The position numbers and the translations under genes were made by a program. Source: Sphingomonas sp. IW22 (GTDB lineage Bacteria > Pseudomonadota > Alphaproteobacteria > Sphingomonadales > Sphingomonadaceae). Taken from it: 64,000 bases of DNA. The DNA lies in contig NZ_JBGGWB010000001.1 of the NCBI RefSeq assembly GCF_041321155.1, forward strand, positions 1,612,001 through 1,676,000, written 5' to 3'. Below the pieces are notes generated by a model. The model did no database searches, was not told where the DNA came from, and saw only the letters and a program-made list of their open reading frames with translations. The first letter of the stretch is position 1. Every line of letters starts with the position of its first letter. Positions 35,568 through 46,179 of this stretch are shown piece by piece.

Positions 35568-35584
35568 GCCGCTCCTATAGCGGC
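35568..35584 (-). promoter_or_regulatory. dinB: Hairpin enclosing the dinB ribosome-binding site
   Basis: On the minus strand GCCGCT-ATAGG-AGCGGC forms a perfect 6-bp stem and 5-base loop ending 1 base before the GTG start. The AGGAG Shine-Dalgarno sequence spans the loop and the first bases of the 3' arm, so folding would partly hide it. Whether it lowers translation is not known. Confidence 0.4.
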
Positions 35585-35604
35585 ATGCGAACATCAAGGG
35601 AACA

Positions 35605-37101
35605 TCAGGCGGATGTGCGATGGAACAGCGCCCGATCCTCTTGCTTGAACGCCCAGCGCCAGATGATGGCGCAATAGACCAGCAGCATCGTCGGAATGCC
35701 GATCATCAGCTCGGCCCATTCCAGTTCGGGCGGCAACTGGACAAAGGCCCAGCCGACGATCGAGGTTGCCAGCACCGCCCACACGAACGGCCAGCGCCAT
35801 GCCGATACCGGCGCGCCTAACAGCCGCGCGGCCAGCCACGCCTTCACCACCGATCCCAGCGCCAGCGACATCGCCAGCGCGACTGCGGGCATCGCCGCTG
35901 CCCAGCCTTCAGGCCAGGCCAGCGAACGCGCGACGAACAACAGGGCAAAGGTCAGGGCCACCTGCACCCCGATGATCGCGATCGACACCATCAGGTTGCG
36001 ATGGCGCGCGATATAGACCAGCCCCGATTCAGCGACCGCGCCATTGGCGGCCAGCACTTCGGCCACCAGCAGGAAGCACAGCGCCCCGGCCCCGGCGACG
36101 AATTCGGGGCCGACAACCCCCATCACGCCCTCTGCCGGAATGCCGCCGATCAGTGCCAGCCCCGCCTGTGCCGCCATGATCCAGAAACCCACCTGGCGGA
36201 TTTGTGCCGCCACCGCCGCACGATCATTCACCGCCAGCCGCGCGGTGATGACGGGGCCGAGCACGGGATCGAAACTGGTCTTCAGCTTTTGCGGCAGCGA
36301 TGCGACCTGCTGCGCCATGTAATAGATGCCGACCACGGTGGGCGGGAACACCAGGCCCAGGATGAAGCGGTCGACATTGCGCGTGCCCCATTCGATGGCA
36401 TCCGCACCGGCCAGCGGCGCATTGGCGCGCGCCAGTGCGAACATCGGCGTCAGATGCGGGCGCCAGCCCGTAGGCAGGCCATAGCTGCGGATAAAGGGCA
36501 CCAGGCTGGCGATCAGCGCCGCGATCATCGACAGGACATAGGCGATGATCAGCCCGTCACGCGCCGAGACATAGGAAAGCAGCCACGCCGCGATGCTGAT
36601 CGTCCACGGCTCCACCACCGCGCGCGCCGTTACCGCCGCCTTGACGTTCAGGCGATAGGCCAGCGCCGCCAGCGAAATGTCGGAACAGGCAACGGCGAAC
36701 ACCACCAGCGGCAACAGGCGCTCGAACCCGATCACCTCGCTGTTGGGGTACATGATCTGCGGAAAGACGAACAGCACGGCACTGGCGATCAGCGACAGGA
36801 TCAGCGCCACCGCGATCGCATCCCACACGACATGCGCGTGCGGTCGGTCGGTCTTTGCCAGCGCCTGCGCCAGTCCGCGCTTCAACCCCAGCGTTGCGAG
36901 CAGCGCAGCGAGTTCGACCACCAGCACCGCGATGGCGAACCGGCCGACGATTTCGGGGCCGTAGACGCGGCCCGCGATGAACAGGAACGGCAACCGCGCC
37001 GCCAGCCGCAGCACGAATCCCAACACATTCGTGCGCCCGCCTTTCGCCAGCGCAGCGATATCGTCGTCGGGGCGAGCGGGGTCGGGGGTGGTGGCTGTCA
37101 C
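35605..37101 (-). CDS. Polysaccharide biosynthesis flippase (Wzx/MATE-like membrane protein)
   Basis: A 498-residue, strongly hydrophobic protein with about 12-14 membrane segments, starting at a GTG. The N-terminal pattern FVLRLAARLPFLFIAGRVYGPEIVGRF and the later GTRNVDRFILGLVFPPTVVGIYYMAQQ are typical of oligosaccharide flippases that move undecaprenyl-linked units across the inner membrane. No glycosyltransferase or polymerase genes flank it, so its polymer cannot be told. It lies between polA and dinB on the same strand. A long inverted repeat is found between it and polA. Confidence 0.83.
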   Translation of the reverse strand: MTATTPDPARPDDDIAALAKGGRTNVLGFVLRLAARLPFLFIAGRVYGPEIVGRFAIAVLVVELAALLATLGLKRGLAQALAKTDRPHAHVVWDAIAVALILSLIASAVLFVFPQIMYPNSEVIGFERLLPLVVFAVACSDISLAALAYRLNVKAAVTARAVVEPWTISIAAWLLSYVSARDGLIIAYVLSMIAALIASLVPFIRSYGLPTGWRPHLTPMFALARANAPLAGADAIEWGTRNVDRFILGLVFPPTVVGIYYMAQQVASLPQKLKTSFDPVLGPVITARLAVNDRAAVAAQIRQVGFWIMAAQAGLALIGGIPAEGVMGVVGPEFVAGAGALCFLLVAEVLAANGAVAESGLVYIARHRNLMVSIAIIGVQVALTFALLFVARSLAWPEGWAAAMPAVALAMSLALGSVVKAWLAARLLGAPVSAWRWPFVWAVLATSIVGWAFVQLPPELEWAELMIGIPTMLLVYCAIIWRWAFKQEDRALFHRTSA

Positions 37102-37133
37102 GGTCGCCCGCGTCTAGGCGAAAGCATCGAAAC

Positions 37134-37191
37134 GCCAAAGCCCTGTTGCAGCGATTGCGTTACCGATGCGACAAACGCGCAACGCTTTGGC
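37134..37191 (-). terminator. Large stem-loop between polA and the flippase gene
   Basis: GCCAAAGC (37134-37141) and GCTTTGGC (37184-37191) are exact inverted copies. Inside them GTTGC (37145-37149) pairs with GCAAC (37179-37183) directly next to the outer stem, and GCGTT/AACGC can extend it. The element lies 16 bases after the polA stop and 32 bases before the flippase start in the minus direction. A modestly T-rich sequence follows on the minus strand. It may terminate polA transcription or act as a 5' leader of the flippase mRNA. Confidence 0.45.
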
Positions 37192-37206
37192 CCCGCCGCG
37201 CCCGCA

Positions 37207-39954
37207 TCAATGCGCCGCGCCCCAGCTTGGCCCCACGCCGATCTCGACCGCCAGCGGCACCGTCAGCTTGACCAGCGGTTCGGCGGCCGTCGCCATTACC
37301 CGCTCGATCACCGGCCGCGCTGTCTCCACATCGCCAGCGGGCAATTCGAACACCAGCTCGTCATGCACCTGCATCAGCATCCGAACATCGGGCAACCCAG
37401 CCTCGATCAGTGCCGGGCCCATGCGCGTCATCGCACGCTTGATGATGTCGGCGCTGGTACCCTGAATCGGTGCGTTGATGGCGGCGCGTTCGCTGCCGGC
37501 CCGCTCATTGGGGTTCGACGCGCGGATCCGGGGGAAATGCGTCTTTCGCCCGAACAGCGTCGTCGTATATCCGCGCTCCTTGGCCTCGGCCAGCGTATCG
37601 GCAATATAGCGATTGATGCCGGGAAAGCGTTCGAAATAGCGGTCGATCATCGACTGCGCTTCGTCCGGTGACACGTCCAGCCGCCCGGCCAGGCCCCAGC
37701 GCGAAATGCCATAGAGGATCGCGAAGTTGATCGTCTTGGCCCGCGCGCGCGTGTCGCGGTTCACTTCGCCGAACAATTCGGTGGCAGTGCGGTTGTGGAT
37801 GTCCTCCCCCGCCGCGAACGCATCGCGAAGCGCGGGCACATCGGCGATGTGTGCGGCCAGCCTCAGCTCAATCTGCGAATAGTCGGCGGCGAGGATGACA
37901 TTGCCCGGTTCCGCGACGAAGGCGTCGCGAATCTGGCGACCGATTTCGGTGCGGATAGGAATGTTCTGAAGGTTCGGGTCGGTCGACGACAACCGCCCGG
38001 TCTGCGCGCCGGTCAGGCTGTAGCTTGTGTGAACGCGGCCCGTCTGCGGGTTGATCTGCTGTTGCAGCGCGTCGGTATAGGTCGACTTCAGCTTGGACAG
38101 CTGACGCCAGTCCAGCACCTTGCGCGCAATCTCCACGCCTTCGCCCGCCAACCGTTCAAGCTCGTTCACATCGGTCGAATAGACGCCCGATTTGCCCTTT
38201 CGCCCGCCCTTCAGGCCCAGTTGCACGAACAGCACGTCGCCCAGTTGCTTGGGACTGCCGATGGTGAAGGGGCCGCCGGCAAGGCCGTGAATCTCCGTTT
38301 CCAGCGACGCCATCTGCCCGGCGAACTCTTCGGACAGGCGCGACAGCGTGGCGGCGTCGACCTTGACCCCGGCCATTTCCATTTCGGCGATCACGCGCAC
38401 CAGGGGCCGGTCGACCAGCTCGTAAACGGTGGTCGCTCGCTCATAGGGCAGGCGCGGCTTGAACCGGCGCCACAGGCGTAGCGTCACGTCCGCATCCTCG
38501 GCAGCGTAGCGGGTCGCGGCCTTAAGGTCGACTTCGTGGAAGCCCAGCTGCTTCTTGCCCGTGCCGACCACGTCCTTGTACGCGATGCACTGGTGCGACA
38601 GATGCGTTGCCGCCAGCTCGTCCATGCCATGCCCGTGCAGCCCGGCGTCAAGGTCGAAGCTCATGACGATGGTATCGTCATAGGGCGCGACCGTGATCCC
38701 GCAGCGCGACAGGATGATGAAGTCGTATTTCAGGTTGTGACCGATCTTGAGGACGCTTTCGTCCTCCAGCAGCGGCTTCAGGCGTTCCAGCACCAGCGCA
38801 CGGTCCAGCTGCACCGGCTTTTCGGCGAACATGTCGCTGCCGCCATGCGCGATCGGGATATAGCACGCCAGATTGGGGTGCAGCGCGATGCTGATGCCGA
38901 CCAGATCGGCACGCATCGGATCGGTGCCCGTCGTCTCGGTATCGACCGCCATCCAGCCCTGATGCCGCGCCGCGATGATCCAGCGGTCGAGCGCATCTAC
39001 GTCGGTGACGGTTTCATAGCCGTCGTGATTGCACGGCGGTTCTTCTTCCTGCGCGACCGGCGCGACAGCCGCCGCGACCGGGGCATCGGCGACGGCGGAC
39101 AGCTTGGCGATCAGCGAGCGGAAGCCGTGATGCTCAAGAAAAGCGCGAAGCGGCGCGTCGGGAATGCCCTGCATCTCCAGCGCGTCGAGCGGGTCGGGCA
39201 GCGGCACGTCGCACGACAATTCGACCAGCCGCCGCGACAGCCGCGCCATTTCGGCATGTTCGATCAGGTTGTCGCGCAGCTTGCCCTTTTTCATGTCGGG
39301 CGCGGCGGCCAGCACAGATTCGAGGTCGCCATGTTCAAGGATCAGCTTGGCCGCCGTTTTCGGCCCCACGCCGGGGACGCCGGGCACATTGTCGACGCTG
39401 TCGCCCATCAGCGCCAGCACGTCGCCCAGCTTTTCGGGGCCGACGCCGAACTTTTCCTCGACATGGGCGCGGCCCAGGCGACGATTGTTCATCGTGTCGT
39501 ACAAGTCGAGGCTGCCGTCCTCGACCAGCTGCATCAGGTCCTTGTCCGAACTGACGATCGTGACCTGCCACCCTTGCGCCAGCGCGGCCTTGGCATAGCT
39601 GGCGATCAGGTCGTCCGCCTCCCACCCCTCTTCCTCGATGCACGGCAGGCTGAAGGCCCGCGTGGCATCGCGGATCATCGGGAATTGCGGGACCAGATCC
39701 TCAGGTGGCGGCGGGCGATGCGCCTTGTACTGGTCGTACAGGTCGTTGCGGAACGTCTTGCTGGATTTGTCCAGAATGACGGCCATGTGCGTCGGGCCAT
39801 CGGCCTTGTGCAGCTCGTCCGCCAGCTTCCACAACATGGTGGTATAGCCGTAAACGGCCCCCACCGGCTCCCCATGCTGGTTGGTGAGCGGCGGGAGCCG
39901 GTGATAGGCGCGGAAGATGTAACCCGAACCGTCGACGAGATAGAGATGCGGCAT
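37207..39954 (-). CDS. polA: DNA polymerase I
   Basis: The ATG at 39954 gives 915 residues starting [18 protein letters not shown]; a TTG two codons earlier is possible. Three domains are intact. The 5'-3' exonuclease has GWEADDLIA and the [17 protein letters not shown] helix-hairpin-helix. The 3'-5' proofreading domain keeps VDTETTG, so proofreading residues look present. The polymerase has DYSQIELRL, the O-helix [14 protein letters not shown] and HDELVFEL. It fills gaps and removes RNA primers. It follows purH by 40 bases on the same strand. Confidence 0.97.
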   Translation of the reverse strand: MPHLYLVDGSGYIFRAYHRLPPLTNQHGEPVGAVYGYTTMLWKLADELHKADGPTHMAVILDKSSKTFRNDLYDQYKAHRPPPPEDLVPQFPMIRDATRAFSLPCIEEEGWEADDLIASYAKAALAQGWQVTIVSSDKDLMQLVEDGSLDLYDTMNNRRLGRAHVEEKFGVGPEKLGDVLALMGDSVDNVPGVPGVGPKTAAKLILEHGDLESVLAAAPDMKKGKLRDNLIEHAEMARLSRRLVELSCDVPLPDPLDALEMQGIPDAPLRAFLEHHGFRSLIAKLSAVADAPVAAAVAPVAQEEEPPCNHDGYETVTDVDALDRWIIAARHQGWMAVDTETTGTDPMRADLVGISIALHPNLACYIPIAHGGSDMFAEKPVQLDRALVLERLKPLLEDESVLKIGHNLKYDFIILSRCGITVAPYDDTIVMSFDLDAGLHGHGMDELAATHLSHQCIAYKDVVGTGKKQLGFHEVDLKAATRYAAEDADVTLRLWRRFKPRLPYERATTVYELVDRPLVRVIAEMEMAGVKVDAATLSRLSEEFAGQMASLETEIHGLAGGPFTIGSPKQLGDVLFVQLGLKGGRKGKSGVYSTDVNELERLAGEGVEIARKVLDWRQLSKLKSTYTDALQQQINPQTGRVHTSYSLTGAQTGRLSSTDPNLQNIPIRTEIGRQIRDAFVAEPGNVILAADYSQIELRLAAHIADVPALRDAFAAGEDIHNRTATELFGEVNRDTRARAKTINFAILYGISRWGLAGRLDVSPDEAQSMIDRYFERFPGINRYIADTLAEAKERGYTTTLFGRKTHFPRIRASNPNERAGSERAAINAPIQGTSADIIKRAMTRMGPALIEAGLPDVRMLMQVHDELVFELPAGDVETARPVIERVMATAAEPLVKLTVPLAVEIGVGPSWGAAH

Positions 39955-39994
39955 GGCCAAGCGATAGCAGCCCGCTTGGCCATTTGCACCGGGG

Positions 39995-41566
39995 TCAGTG
40001 GCGGAAGTGGCGCATTCCGGTGAAGATCATCGCCAACCCCGCTTCGTCGGCGGCGGCGATCACTTCGTCGTCGCGGATCGAGCCGCCGGGCTGGATCACC
40101 GCCGTCGCGCCCGCCTCAACCGCTGCCAGCAGGCCGTCCGCAAAGGGGAAGAACGCGTCCGACGCGACCGCCGAACCGATGGTGCGCGCTTCGGCCCAGC
40201 CCGCCTTTTCGGCCGCGTCGCGCGCCTTCCACGCGGCGATGCGCGCCGATTCCAGCCGGTTCATCTGGCCCGCGCCGACACCGGCGGTCGAACCGCCCTT
40301 GGCATAGACGATGGCGTTCGACTTGACGTGCTTGGCAACCGTCCAGGCAAAGCGGCAATCGGCCAGTTCCTGCTCGGTCGGCTGACGCTTGGTCACGACC
40401 TTGAGGTCGAGGTCGGCCAGCGTGCCACCGTCGCGCGACTGGACCAGCAGGCCCCCGGCAATCGACTTGACCGTCAGGCCGGTGCGCGCCGGATCGGCCA
40501 ACTCGCCAGTCAGCAGCAGACGCAGGTTCTTCTTGGCCGCGAATACGGCCTTTGCCTCGTCATCGGCATCGGGCGCAGCGACGACTTCGGTAAAGATCTC
40601 GGTGATCGCGCGCGCGGTTTCGCCGTCCAGCGGGCGGTTGACCGCGACGATGCCGCCAAATGCCGACACCGTGTCGCAGGCAAAGGCGGCGCGATAGGCG
40701 TCGATCAGCGTGTCGGCGCTGGCCACGCCGCACGGATTGGCGTGCTTGACGATGACGACGGTCGGCGGGCCATCGCGAAACTCGCTCACCAGCTCCAGCG
40801 CGGCATCGGCGTCGTTGTAATTGTTATAGCTCAGCGCCTTGCCCTGAAGCTGGCTGGCCTGGGCAATGCCATTGGCATGGGCGCCGCGCGGCAGGTACAG
40901 CGCCGCCGACTGGTGCGGGTTTTCGCCGTAGCGCAGTTCGTCGGCGCGGGTGAAGGCCAGCGGCAGCGTCGCGGGAAAAGTCGCGCCCTGATCGGCGAAG
41001 GCGAACCACTGGGCAATCGCCGAGTCATAAGCGGCGGTGGCGGCATAGGCCTTGGCCGCCAGCGTCCGGCGCTGATCCAGCGTCGTCTCACCGTTTGCCA
41101 GCAGCACATAATCGGCCGGATCGGTGACGATCGCCACATAGGCGTGATTTTTCGCCGCCGAACGGACCATCGACGGGCCACCAATGTCGATATTCTCGAT
41201 CACTTCGTCGCGCTCGGCGCCCTTGGCCACGGTCGCTTCGAAGGGATAGAGATTGACGACCACCAGATCGATCGCGCCGATGCCATGTGCGTCCATCGCC
41301 GCCTTGTGCTCGGCATCGTCGCGCACGGCCAGCAGGCCGCCATGCACCATCGGGTGCAGCGTCTTGACGCGACCGTCCATCATTTCCGGAAATCCGGTCA
41401 GGTCGGAAATGTCGCGAACGCTCAGGCCCGCGTCGCGCAATGCCTTTGCCGTGCCGCCGGTCGAAACCAGCTCGACACCCTTGGCGGCCAGTGTCTGGCC
41501 CAATTCGACGATGCCGGTCTTGTCGGAAACCGAAAGCAGCGCGCGGCGGATCTGGATGGTGCTCAT
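39995..41566 (-). CDS. purH: Bifunctional AICAR formyltransferase / IMP cyclohydrolase
   Basis: ATG 41566 gives 523 residues starting [17 protein letters not shown]. The N-terminal IMP cyclohydrolase (MGS-like) domain has [14 protein letters not shown] and [14 protein letters not shown]. The C-terminal AICAR transformylase has [22 protein letters not shown], and the C-terminal [14 protein letters not shown] and [13 protein letters not shown]. It performs the last two steps of purine synthesis. The open frame starts upstream within the heparinase-like gene, but there is no ribosome site for that longer form. Gene order with a heparinase-like gene upstream appears to be one transcription unit. 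Confidence 0.97.
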   Translation of the reverse strand: MSTIQIRRALLSVSDKTGIVELGQTLAAKGVELVSTGGTAKALRDAGLSVRDISDLTGFPEMMDGRVKTLHPMVHGGLLAVRDDAEHKAAMDAHGIGAIDLVVVNLYPFEATVAKGAERDEVIENIDIGGPSMVRSAAKNHAYVAIVTDPADYVLLANGETTLDQRRTLAAKAYAATAAYDSAIAQWFAFADQGATFPATLPLAFTRADELRYGENPHQSAALYLPRGAHANGIAQASQLQGKALSYNNYNDADAALELVSEFRDGPPTVVIVKHANPCGVASADTLIDAYRAAFACDTVSAFGGIVAVNRPLDGETARAITEIFTEVVAAPDADDEAKAVFAAKKNLRLLLTGELADPARTGLTVKSIAGGLLVQSRDGGTLADLDLKVVTKRQPTEQELADCRFAWTVAKHVKSNAIVYAKGGSTAGVGAGQMNRLESARIAAWKARDAAEKAGWAEARTIGSAVASDAFFPFADGLLAAVEAGATAVIQPGGSIRDDEVIAAADEAGLAMIFTGMRHFRH

Positions 41567-41612
41567 GGCCCGCGCGGTTAGGCGCGGTGGCGCATGGGTG
41601 CAAGCCCGTGGT

Positions 41613-43346
41613 TCAACGTGAGCGGTGAAACGCCCAGCTGACACTCGCTCCGCCCGGCGCCGCCTCGCCCGACAGGACCAGCTGGCTGGTCGCGATGGGA
41701 CGACCGGCGGCGTTAACCCAGATGCTTTCCTCGATCGTCAGGGCCGCACCCTTTGCCCGGAATTGCCACAGCCGTTGCCCCGGCAGACGCAAGAACGCGG
41801 CCTGGCCGTCCGATGTCGGCGCAATCTCGACATCCGGCGCCAGATGGAAACGAATGGCAAAGGGCACCGGATCGCGACTGCGCTTGCGCCCTTCGGGCAA
41901 CAACATGTCCTCACCGCGCAGATCGCGGCCGTCATTGCCCAGCGCCAGCAACCGGCGATGCTTCAGCCCGAAACGGCGGACATAGCCGTCATGGCTGGCC
42001 TCGATCCGGCTGGTGGGTTCGGTTTCCTGGCGGCTCAGCTCCACCTCGGCAACGCCCTTGCCCAGCGTGCCGTCGGCGTTCAGCGCGGTCGAGTTCGAAT
42101 CGCCCAGCACCAGCGTCGAATGCGCGGCCGTGGTCCTCAGCGCCTCGGTCAGCGCGCCCGGCACCTGCGCCAGCGACGCGCGCGCGCCGCCGCAGTTCAC
42201 GACGATGCGGCATGGTCCGTCGGACAGCTCGAACGCCAGGGTAGAGGCGCAGCCGCCCTCCACCACCCGCGCGACCGGCGGCGGTGCGGCGTCCATGATC
42301 GCCAGCGTGCTGCCCGCCGATAATCGCTGATACCCCCAGTCACGCGACTGACGCAGCGGACGGGTGCGCACGCCGGTCGCCTCGATGGTCTGGACCACCA
42401 GTTCGGGGTCCAGCGGTGCACCGCCCTGCCAGCTGGACAGCGACTTGTCGCCGTGACAGCAGCCCAGCAGCGCGCTGACCATGCGCTGCAACCGCTCTGC
42501 CACCGTTTCGGGCAGCTCCATGCGGCGCGCGGCATAGGTGCCACGCAGCATCGTAAGTAGCTGGATCGCGTCATACAGGGCCACGGGCGAGCGGCCGATG
42601 ATGCCGCCATCATCAGTCAGCGACGCGGCAAGCGCGCGTTGAAGGCCGTGTTCGCCAAAGGCGCGGCGCGGGTCGCCGCCAGGGATCATCAGACCGCCCG
42701 CAATCACGCCGCACCATGCCGCGATGCGCGCAGCCCCGGCAGGCGCCTTGTCCGCTGTGCGATCCAGGTGACGGGCGCTGCGCGCCAACGCGTGCAGCAC
42801 GTCAGAGCGGTAAACAAGGTCGGTGGACGACAGGATCAGCGGCGCATGCGCGGTCCAGAACAGGATACGGCGGCCGCACAGGTCGGGACGCCATGCGGGT
42901 TCGGACACCGTCTGACCGTAAGCCGCGATCCATTGCCGCATGATCGCTTCGGCAATTGGCGCAGCAACCGCACGGGTCGTCACGCTGGACAGGTCGCGCA
43001 ACCATGCAAAGGCGTGGAGATGTTCGGCATAGGCACGCGAAAAGCTCGCGCGGTCGAGCCGCAGCGCGGTCAGATCGTGGCTCTCGCCGCGAAAAGCCAG
43101 TTGCCCGTCCAGCAGCGCCTGCCCACGATCGACGTCACCGAAAAACGGGTCGTCGGCCACCGTCAGCAATTTGAGCGGATGACGCCCCCTCAGCTTCAGC
43201 GTGTGCAGCGGCGTGCGCCATGCCAGCCGCTGAAACCGCTCCGCAATGCGATCCGACAGCGACAGGCCCCGGTCGCCGCCCTGGCGAATCAGCCGCTTGC
43301 CTTCTTCGATCCCGTCGGCACCGGGATCGTCCAGCCGATCGGTCAA
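41613..43346 (-). CDS. Heparinase II/III-like protein
   Basis: The frame begins with TTG 43346, which overlaps the rpe stop in a TTGA. The 577-residue product has a helical N-terminal half with WIAAYGQTV, the conserved [19 protein letters not shown] segment, and a beta-sheet C-terminal half ([32 protein letters not shown]) as in heparinase II/III polysaccharide lyases. There is no signal peptide, unlike secreted lyases. Substrate may be an internal or envelope uronate-containing polymer, but this is guesswork. The coupling to rpe and purH suggests a conserved housekeeping setting and not a catabolic locus. Confidence 0.78.
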   Translation of the reverse strand: MTDRLDDPGADGIEEGKRLIRQGGDRGLSLSDRIAERFQRLAWRTPLHTLKLRGRHPLKLLTVADDPFFGDVDRGQALLDGQLAFRGESHDLTALRLDRASFSRAYAEHLHAFAWLRDLSSVTTRAVAAPIAEAIMRQWIAAYGQTVSEPAWRPDLCGRRILFWTAHAPLILSSTDLVYRSDVLHALARSARHLDRTADKAPAGAARIAAWCGVIAGGLMIPGGDPRRAFGEHGLQRALAASLTDDGGIIGRSPVALYDAIQLLTMLRGTYAARRMELPETVAERLQRMVSALLGCCHGDKSLSSWQGGAPLDPELVVQTIEATGVRTRPLRQSRDWGYQRLSAGSTLAIMDAAPPPVARVVEGGCASTLAFELSDGPCRIVVNCGGARASLAQVPGALTEALRTTAAHSTLVLGDSNSTALNADGTLGKGVAEVELSRQETEPTSRIEASHDGYVRRFGLKHRRLLALGNDGRDLRGEDMLLPEGRKRSRDPVPFAIRFHLAPDVEIAPTSDGQAAFLRLPGQRLWQFRAKGAALTIEESIWVNAAGRPIATSQLVLSGEAAPGGASVSWAFHRSR

Positions 43347-44005
43347 CCGCCCCTCAACGCGCGGATATTGTCGGCATAGGCCGCCGGGCCACCGCGAAAG
43401 GCCGCGGTTCCCGCGACCAGTGCATCGGCACCGGCGGCGATGACGCGGGAGGCGTTGGACGGGTCGATGCCGCCATCGACCTCAAGGTCGATCGCCTTGC
43501 CCAGCTTGTCGATCATGGTGCGGATCGCCGAAATCTTGCGCAGCTGGCTTTCGATGAAGCGCTGGCCGCCAAAGCCGGGATTGACGCTCATCACCATGAC
43601 CAGATCGACATCCTCAAGTAGGTAATCCAGCATCTTGGCCGGGGTCGCGGGGTTCAGCACTACCCCCGCGCGCTTGCCCAGCGCCTTGATCCGCTGGATG
43701 CTGCGGTGCGCGTGCGGCCCCGCTTCGGGATGGATCGAGATGCAGTCGGCGCCCGCTTCGGCAAAGGCGTCGAGGAACGGGTCCACCGGCTCGATCATCA
43801 GATGCACGTCGAACGGCTTGGCACTGTGCGGGCGCAGCGCCTTTACCACCATCGGTCCGATCGTCAGATTGGGGACGAAATGCCCGTCCATGACGTCAAT
43901 ATGGATCCAGTCGGCGCCAGCCGCGTCGATCGCGCGGACTTCTTCGCCCAGCCGTGCAAAATCAGCGGACAGGATCGATGGGGCAATACGGACAGGCTGC
44001 TGCAT
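43343..44005 (-). CDS. rpe: Ribulose-phosphate 3-epimerase
   Basis: A 220-residue TIM barrel starting at ATG 44005 behind GGAAG. It interconverts ribulose 5-phosphate and xylulose 5-phosphate in the pentose phosphate pathway. Motifs: [32 protein letters not shown] with the catalytic Asp and metal His, [17 protein letters not shown] and [10 protein letters not shown] with the second catalytic Asp. Length is normal. It is 44 bases downstream of rsmB and translationally coupled to the heparinase-like gene. Confidence 0.97.
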   Translation of the reverse strand: MQQPVRIAPSILSADFARLGEEVRAIDAAGADWIHIDVMDGHFVPNLTIGPMVVKALRPHSAKPFDVHLMIEPVDPFLDAFAEAGADCISIHPEAGPHAHRSIQRIKALGKRAGVVLNPATPAKMLDYLLEDVDLVMVMSVNPGFGGQRFIESQLRKISAIRTMIDKLGKAIDLEVDGGIDPSNASRVIAAGADALVAGTAAFRGGPAAYADNIRALRGG

Positions 44006-44049
44006 GATCGCGCTTCCTTAAGCAGCGTGCGCGCAGGCGGCAACGCGGA

Positions 44050-45357
44050 TTATGGGCGACGACGCAGGCGTGCGATGAAGAACCCGTCCAGCCGCCCGCT
44101 ATCGGCCAGCATGGTGGGCAGGGTGCGAAGCTTCCCGTCGTCGCGCGGCGTTACACCGGCGGGCAGTTGATCGCCCGTGATCGGCTCCACGACGAAATCG
44201 TCGCGGGCCGACAGGAATGTCGCCAGCTGCCCCTCACCCTCAACCGGCTCCAGCGAGCAGACGGCATAGACAAGTTGCCCGCCCGGCCGAACCCAATCGG
44301 CGGCGCGCGACAGGATCGTGGCCTGAAGCGCAGCGGTTTCGTCAATCAGGCGCGGGTGCGCGCGGTGCAGCACATCGGGGTGGCGACGGAAAATGCCGGT
44401 CGCGCTGCACGGCGCGTCGATCAGCACCGCATCGGCTGGCGCATCGGGGCGCCAGCGCGTGACGTCGGCGGCGACCAGTTCGGCGCTCAGACCCGTGCGC
44501 GACAGATTCTCGCGCAGGCGGATCAGCCGCTGTTCGGCAATGTCGACAGCCGTCACCGACCAGCCCGCCGCCGCAAGCTGCATCGTCTTGCCACCCGGCG
44601 CCGCGCACAGGTCGAGCGCGGTGCCCGCCCCCGCACCCATCAGCCGCACGGCGATGGTGGCGGCCAGGTCCTGAACCCACCAAGCGCCCTCCGCAAAGCC
44701 GGGCAGCGCGGGAACATCGGCACCGGCGGGCAGGCGCACATGGCCCGGCATCAGGCTGATGCCGCCCAGCCGCTCCACCCACTCAGCGGTCGTGCCGGGA
44801 TCGGCCAGCGTCAGGTCGACCGGCGGCGGTGCGGCAATGGCGGCGCGGGCGGCGTCGACCATCGCCTGACCATGAGCGGCAAGCCAGCGCGCGGCGACTT
44901 CGGGCGGCAGGCTGGGCAGGTCGGGCAAAGCCGCCCCACCGCGCATCAGCGCGCCGAACACGCCATGGACCAGTTTGCGCGGCCCGCCATCAACCAGCGG
45001 CAGTGCGGTTGCGATGGCGGCATGGGGCGGCGTACCCAGCCGCAATGCCTGAACCAACGCGATCCGCAGCGCAAAGCGCGCCTTGGCATCGTCGGGCAGC
45101 CGCTGTCGCGTCGCACCGTCGATCAGCGTGTCGAGATCGGCCAGCCAGCGCAGTGTCTCGGCCGCGATGGCGTGCGCCAGCCCGCGATCGGCGGGCGACA
45201 ACCCCTCCCCCGCGCGAGCGAGGCCCGCCTCGATCGGCTGTCCGCGACGCAGCACCGCGTCCAGAACGCGCAGCGCGGCGCGGCGCGCTGCCGTGCCGAC
45301 GGGATCGAATCGAGGGCGCATGGGCGCGCGCGGACGGGTTTGCGAAGTGTTGGCCAA
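44050..45357 (-). CDS. rsmB: 16S rRNA (cytosine-C5) methyltransferase, RsmB family
   Basis: The product is 435 residues from TTG 45357, which has an AAGG spaced about 7 bases; ATG 45321 would shorten it by 12 residues. The N-terminal NusB-like domain is RRAALRVLDAVLRRGQ to GVFGALMRGG. The methyltransferase domain has the SAM motif LDLCAAPGGKTMQLA, VDIAEQRL, and the two catalytic cysteines in DAPCSATGIFRRHPD and YAVCSLEPVEGEGQ. RsmB modifies C967 of 16S rRNA. It begins the rsmB-rpe-heparinase-purH series, 41 bases after the MerR gene. Confidence 0.93.
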   Translation of the reverse strand: MANTSQTRPRAPMRPRFDPVGTAARRAALRVLDAVLRRGQPIEAGLARAGEGLSPADRGLAHAIAAETLRWLADLDTLIDGATRQRLPDDAKARFALRIALVQALRLGTPPHAAIATALPLVDGGPRKLVHGVFGALMRGGAALPDLPSLPPEVAARWLAAHGQAMVDAARAAIAAPPPVDLTLADPGTTAEWVERLGGISLMPGHVRLPAGADVPALPGFAEGAWWVQDLAATIAVRLMGAGAGTALDLCAAPGGKTMQLAAAGWSVTAVDIAEQRLIRLRENLSRTGLSAELVAADVTRWRPDAPADAVLIDAPCSATGIFRRHPDVLHRAHPRLIDETAALQATILSRAADWVRPGGQLVYAVCSLEPVEGEGQLATFLSARDDFVVEPITGDQLPAGVTPRDDGKLRTLPTMLADSGRLDGFFIARLRRRP

Positions 45358-45370
45358 GCCGCGCCTTTAG

Positions 45371-45385
45371 CGTCCGGCGCGGACG
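45371..45385 (-). terminator. Small hairpin between merR-type gene and rsmB
   Basis: CGTCCG-GCG-CGGACG is a perfect 6-bp stem with a 3-base loop, 13 bases after the MerR gene stop in the minus direction. No T-run follows. It could mark the end of the plsX-fabH-ihfA-merR operon, but rsmB may still be read through. Confidence 0.35.
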
Positions 45386-45398
45386 GGGTCGAGAGTCC

Positions 45399-45776
45399 TC
45401 AAGCCGCGTCGCGGTCGAGCGCCGCCGCCAGCAGGTCGCGCAATTCGCGCAACGGCGATGTCTCGGGTTCGGGCGCCTTGACCGGCTTGGGCGCGGCCGG
45501 TCCCGCGGCGCGGCGACGGCCGCTCGCCGCCTCACTCGCCAGCAATTGCTGCACACCGCGAATGGTATAGCCCTGCCGGTTCAGCAGATCGTCGATGCGG
45601 CGCACCAGCGCCACATCTTCCGGCCGGTAATAACGCCGCTGGCCGGCGCGGGTCAGCGGACGCAGTTCGGGAAAACGCTGCTCCCAATAACGCAGCCGAT
45701 GCTGCGGCAGGCCCGTTTCCTCGGCCACCTCGCCAATCGTGCGAAAGGCGGTGTCGGCCTTGGCAGGCCCATTCAC
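45399..45776 (-). CDS. MerR-family transcriptional regulator (MlrA-like)
   Basis: A 125-residue protein from GTG 45776. The N-terminal winged-helix is TIGEVAEETGLPQHRLRYWEQRFPELRP, followed by RRYYRPEDVALVRRIDDLL and YTIRGVQQLLA, matching the MerR/MlrA DNA-binding domain. The C-terminal half is Ala/Pro/Arg-rich with a short predicted helix (LRELRDLLAAAL) and no ligand domain. The gene lies 11 bases after ihfA, the fixed order in many alphaproteobacteria. The regulon is not known. Confidence 0.88.
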   Translation of the reverse strand: MNGPAKADTAFRTIGEVAEETGLPQHRLRYWEQRFPELRPLTRAGQRRYYRPEDVALVRRIDDLLNRQGYTIRGVQQLLASEAASGRRRAAGPAAPKPVKAPEPETSPLRELRDLLAAALDRDAA

Positions 45777-45787
45777 CGGCAGATCCG

Positions 45788-46087
45788 TCAGCCGCCTGAG
45801 ACGATGCGGTCGCGCATCATCTGGCTGGCGCGAAAGGTCAGAACACGGCGCGGCGCGATCGGCACTTCGACGCCCGTCTTGGGATTGCGGCCCACGCGCT
45901 CACCCTTGTCGCGCAGAATGAAACTGCCGAAACCGGAGATCTTCACATTTTCGCCGCGCGACAGCGCTTCGCACAGATGAGTGAGAATCTGCTCGACCAG
46001 CTTGGACGAATCGGTGCGCGACAGCCCGACTTCGCGATGAAGCGAGTCGGCCAGATCGGCGCGCGTGAGAGTCCCGACAGCTTCCAT
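45788..46087 (-). CDS. ihfA: Integration host factor subunit alpha
   Basis: ATG 46087 is preceded by GGCAGGGG and gives 99 residues, the usual length. [29 protein letters not shown] is the dimer helix region; [25 protein letters not shown] carries the DNA-bending beta-arm with the conserved RNPKTG proline at the tip. [16 protein letters not shown] closes the body. IHF bends DNA and works with sigma-54 and phage/plasmid machinery. It is in the plsX-fabH-ihfA-merR group. The long frame upstream of the ATG is a shadow of intergenic DNA and fabH. Confidence 0.96.
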   Translation of the reverse strand: MEAVGTLTRADLADSLHREVGLSRTDSSKLVEQILTHLCEALSRGENVKISGFGSFILRDKGERVGRNPKTGVEVPIAPRRVLTFRASQMMRDRIVSGG

Positions 46088-46179
46088 GCCCCTGCCCTTA
46101 AAGCGTTTGTTGAACCTAACCCTATCAGAACGCGGCAAACACGCAACGCCGCTCCTTGGGGGGATGTGCTGCGGCCGTC

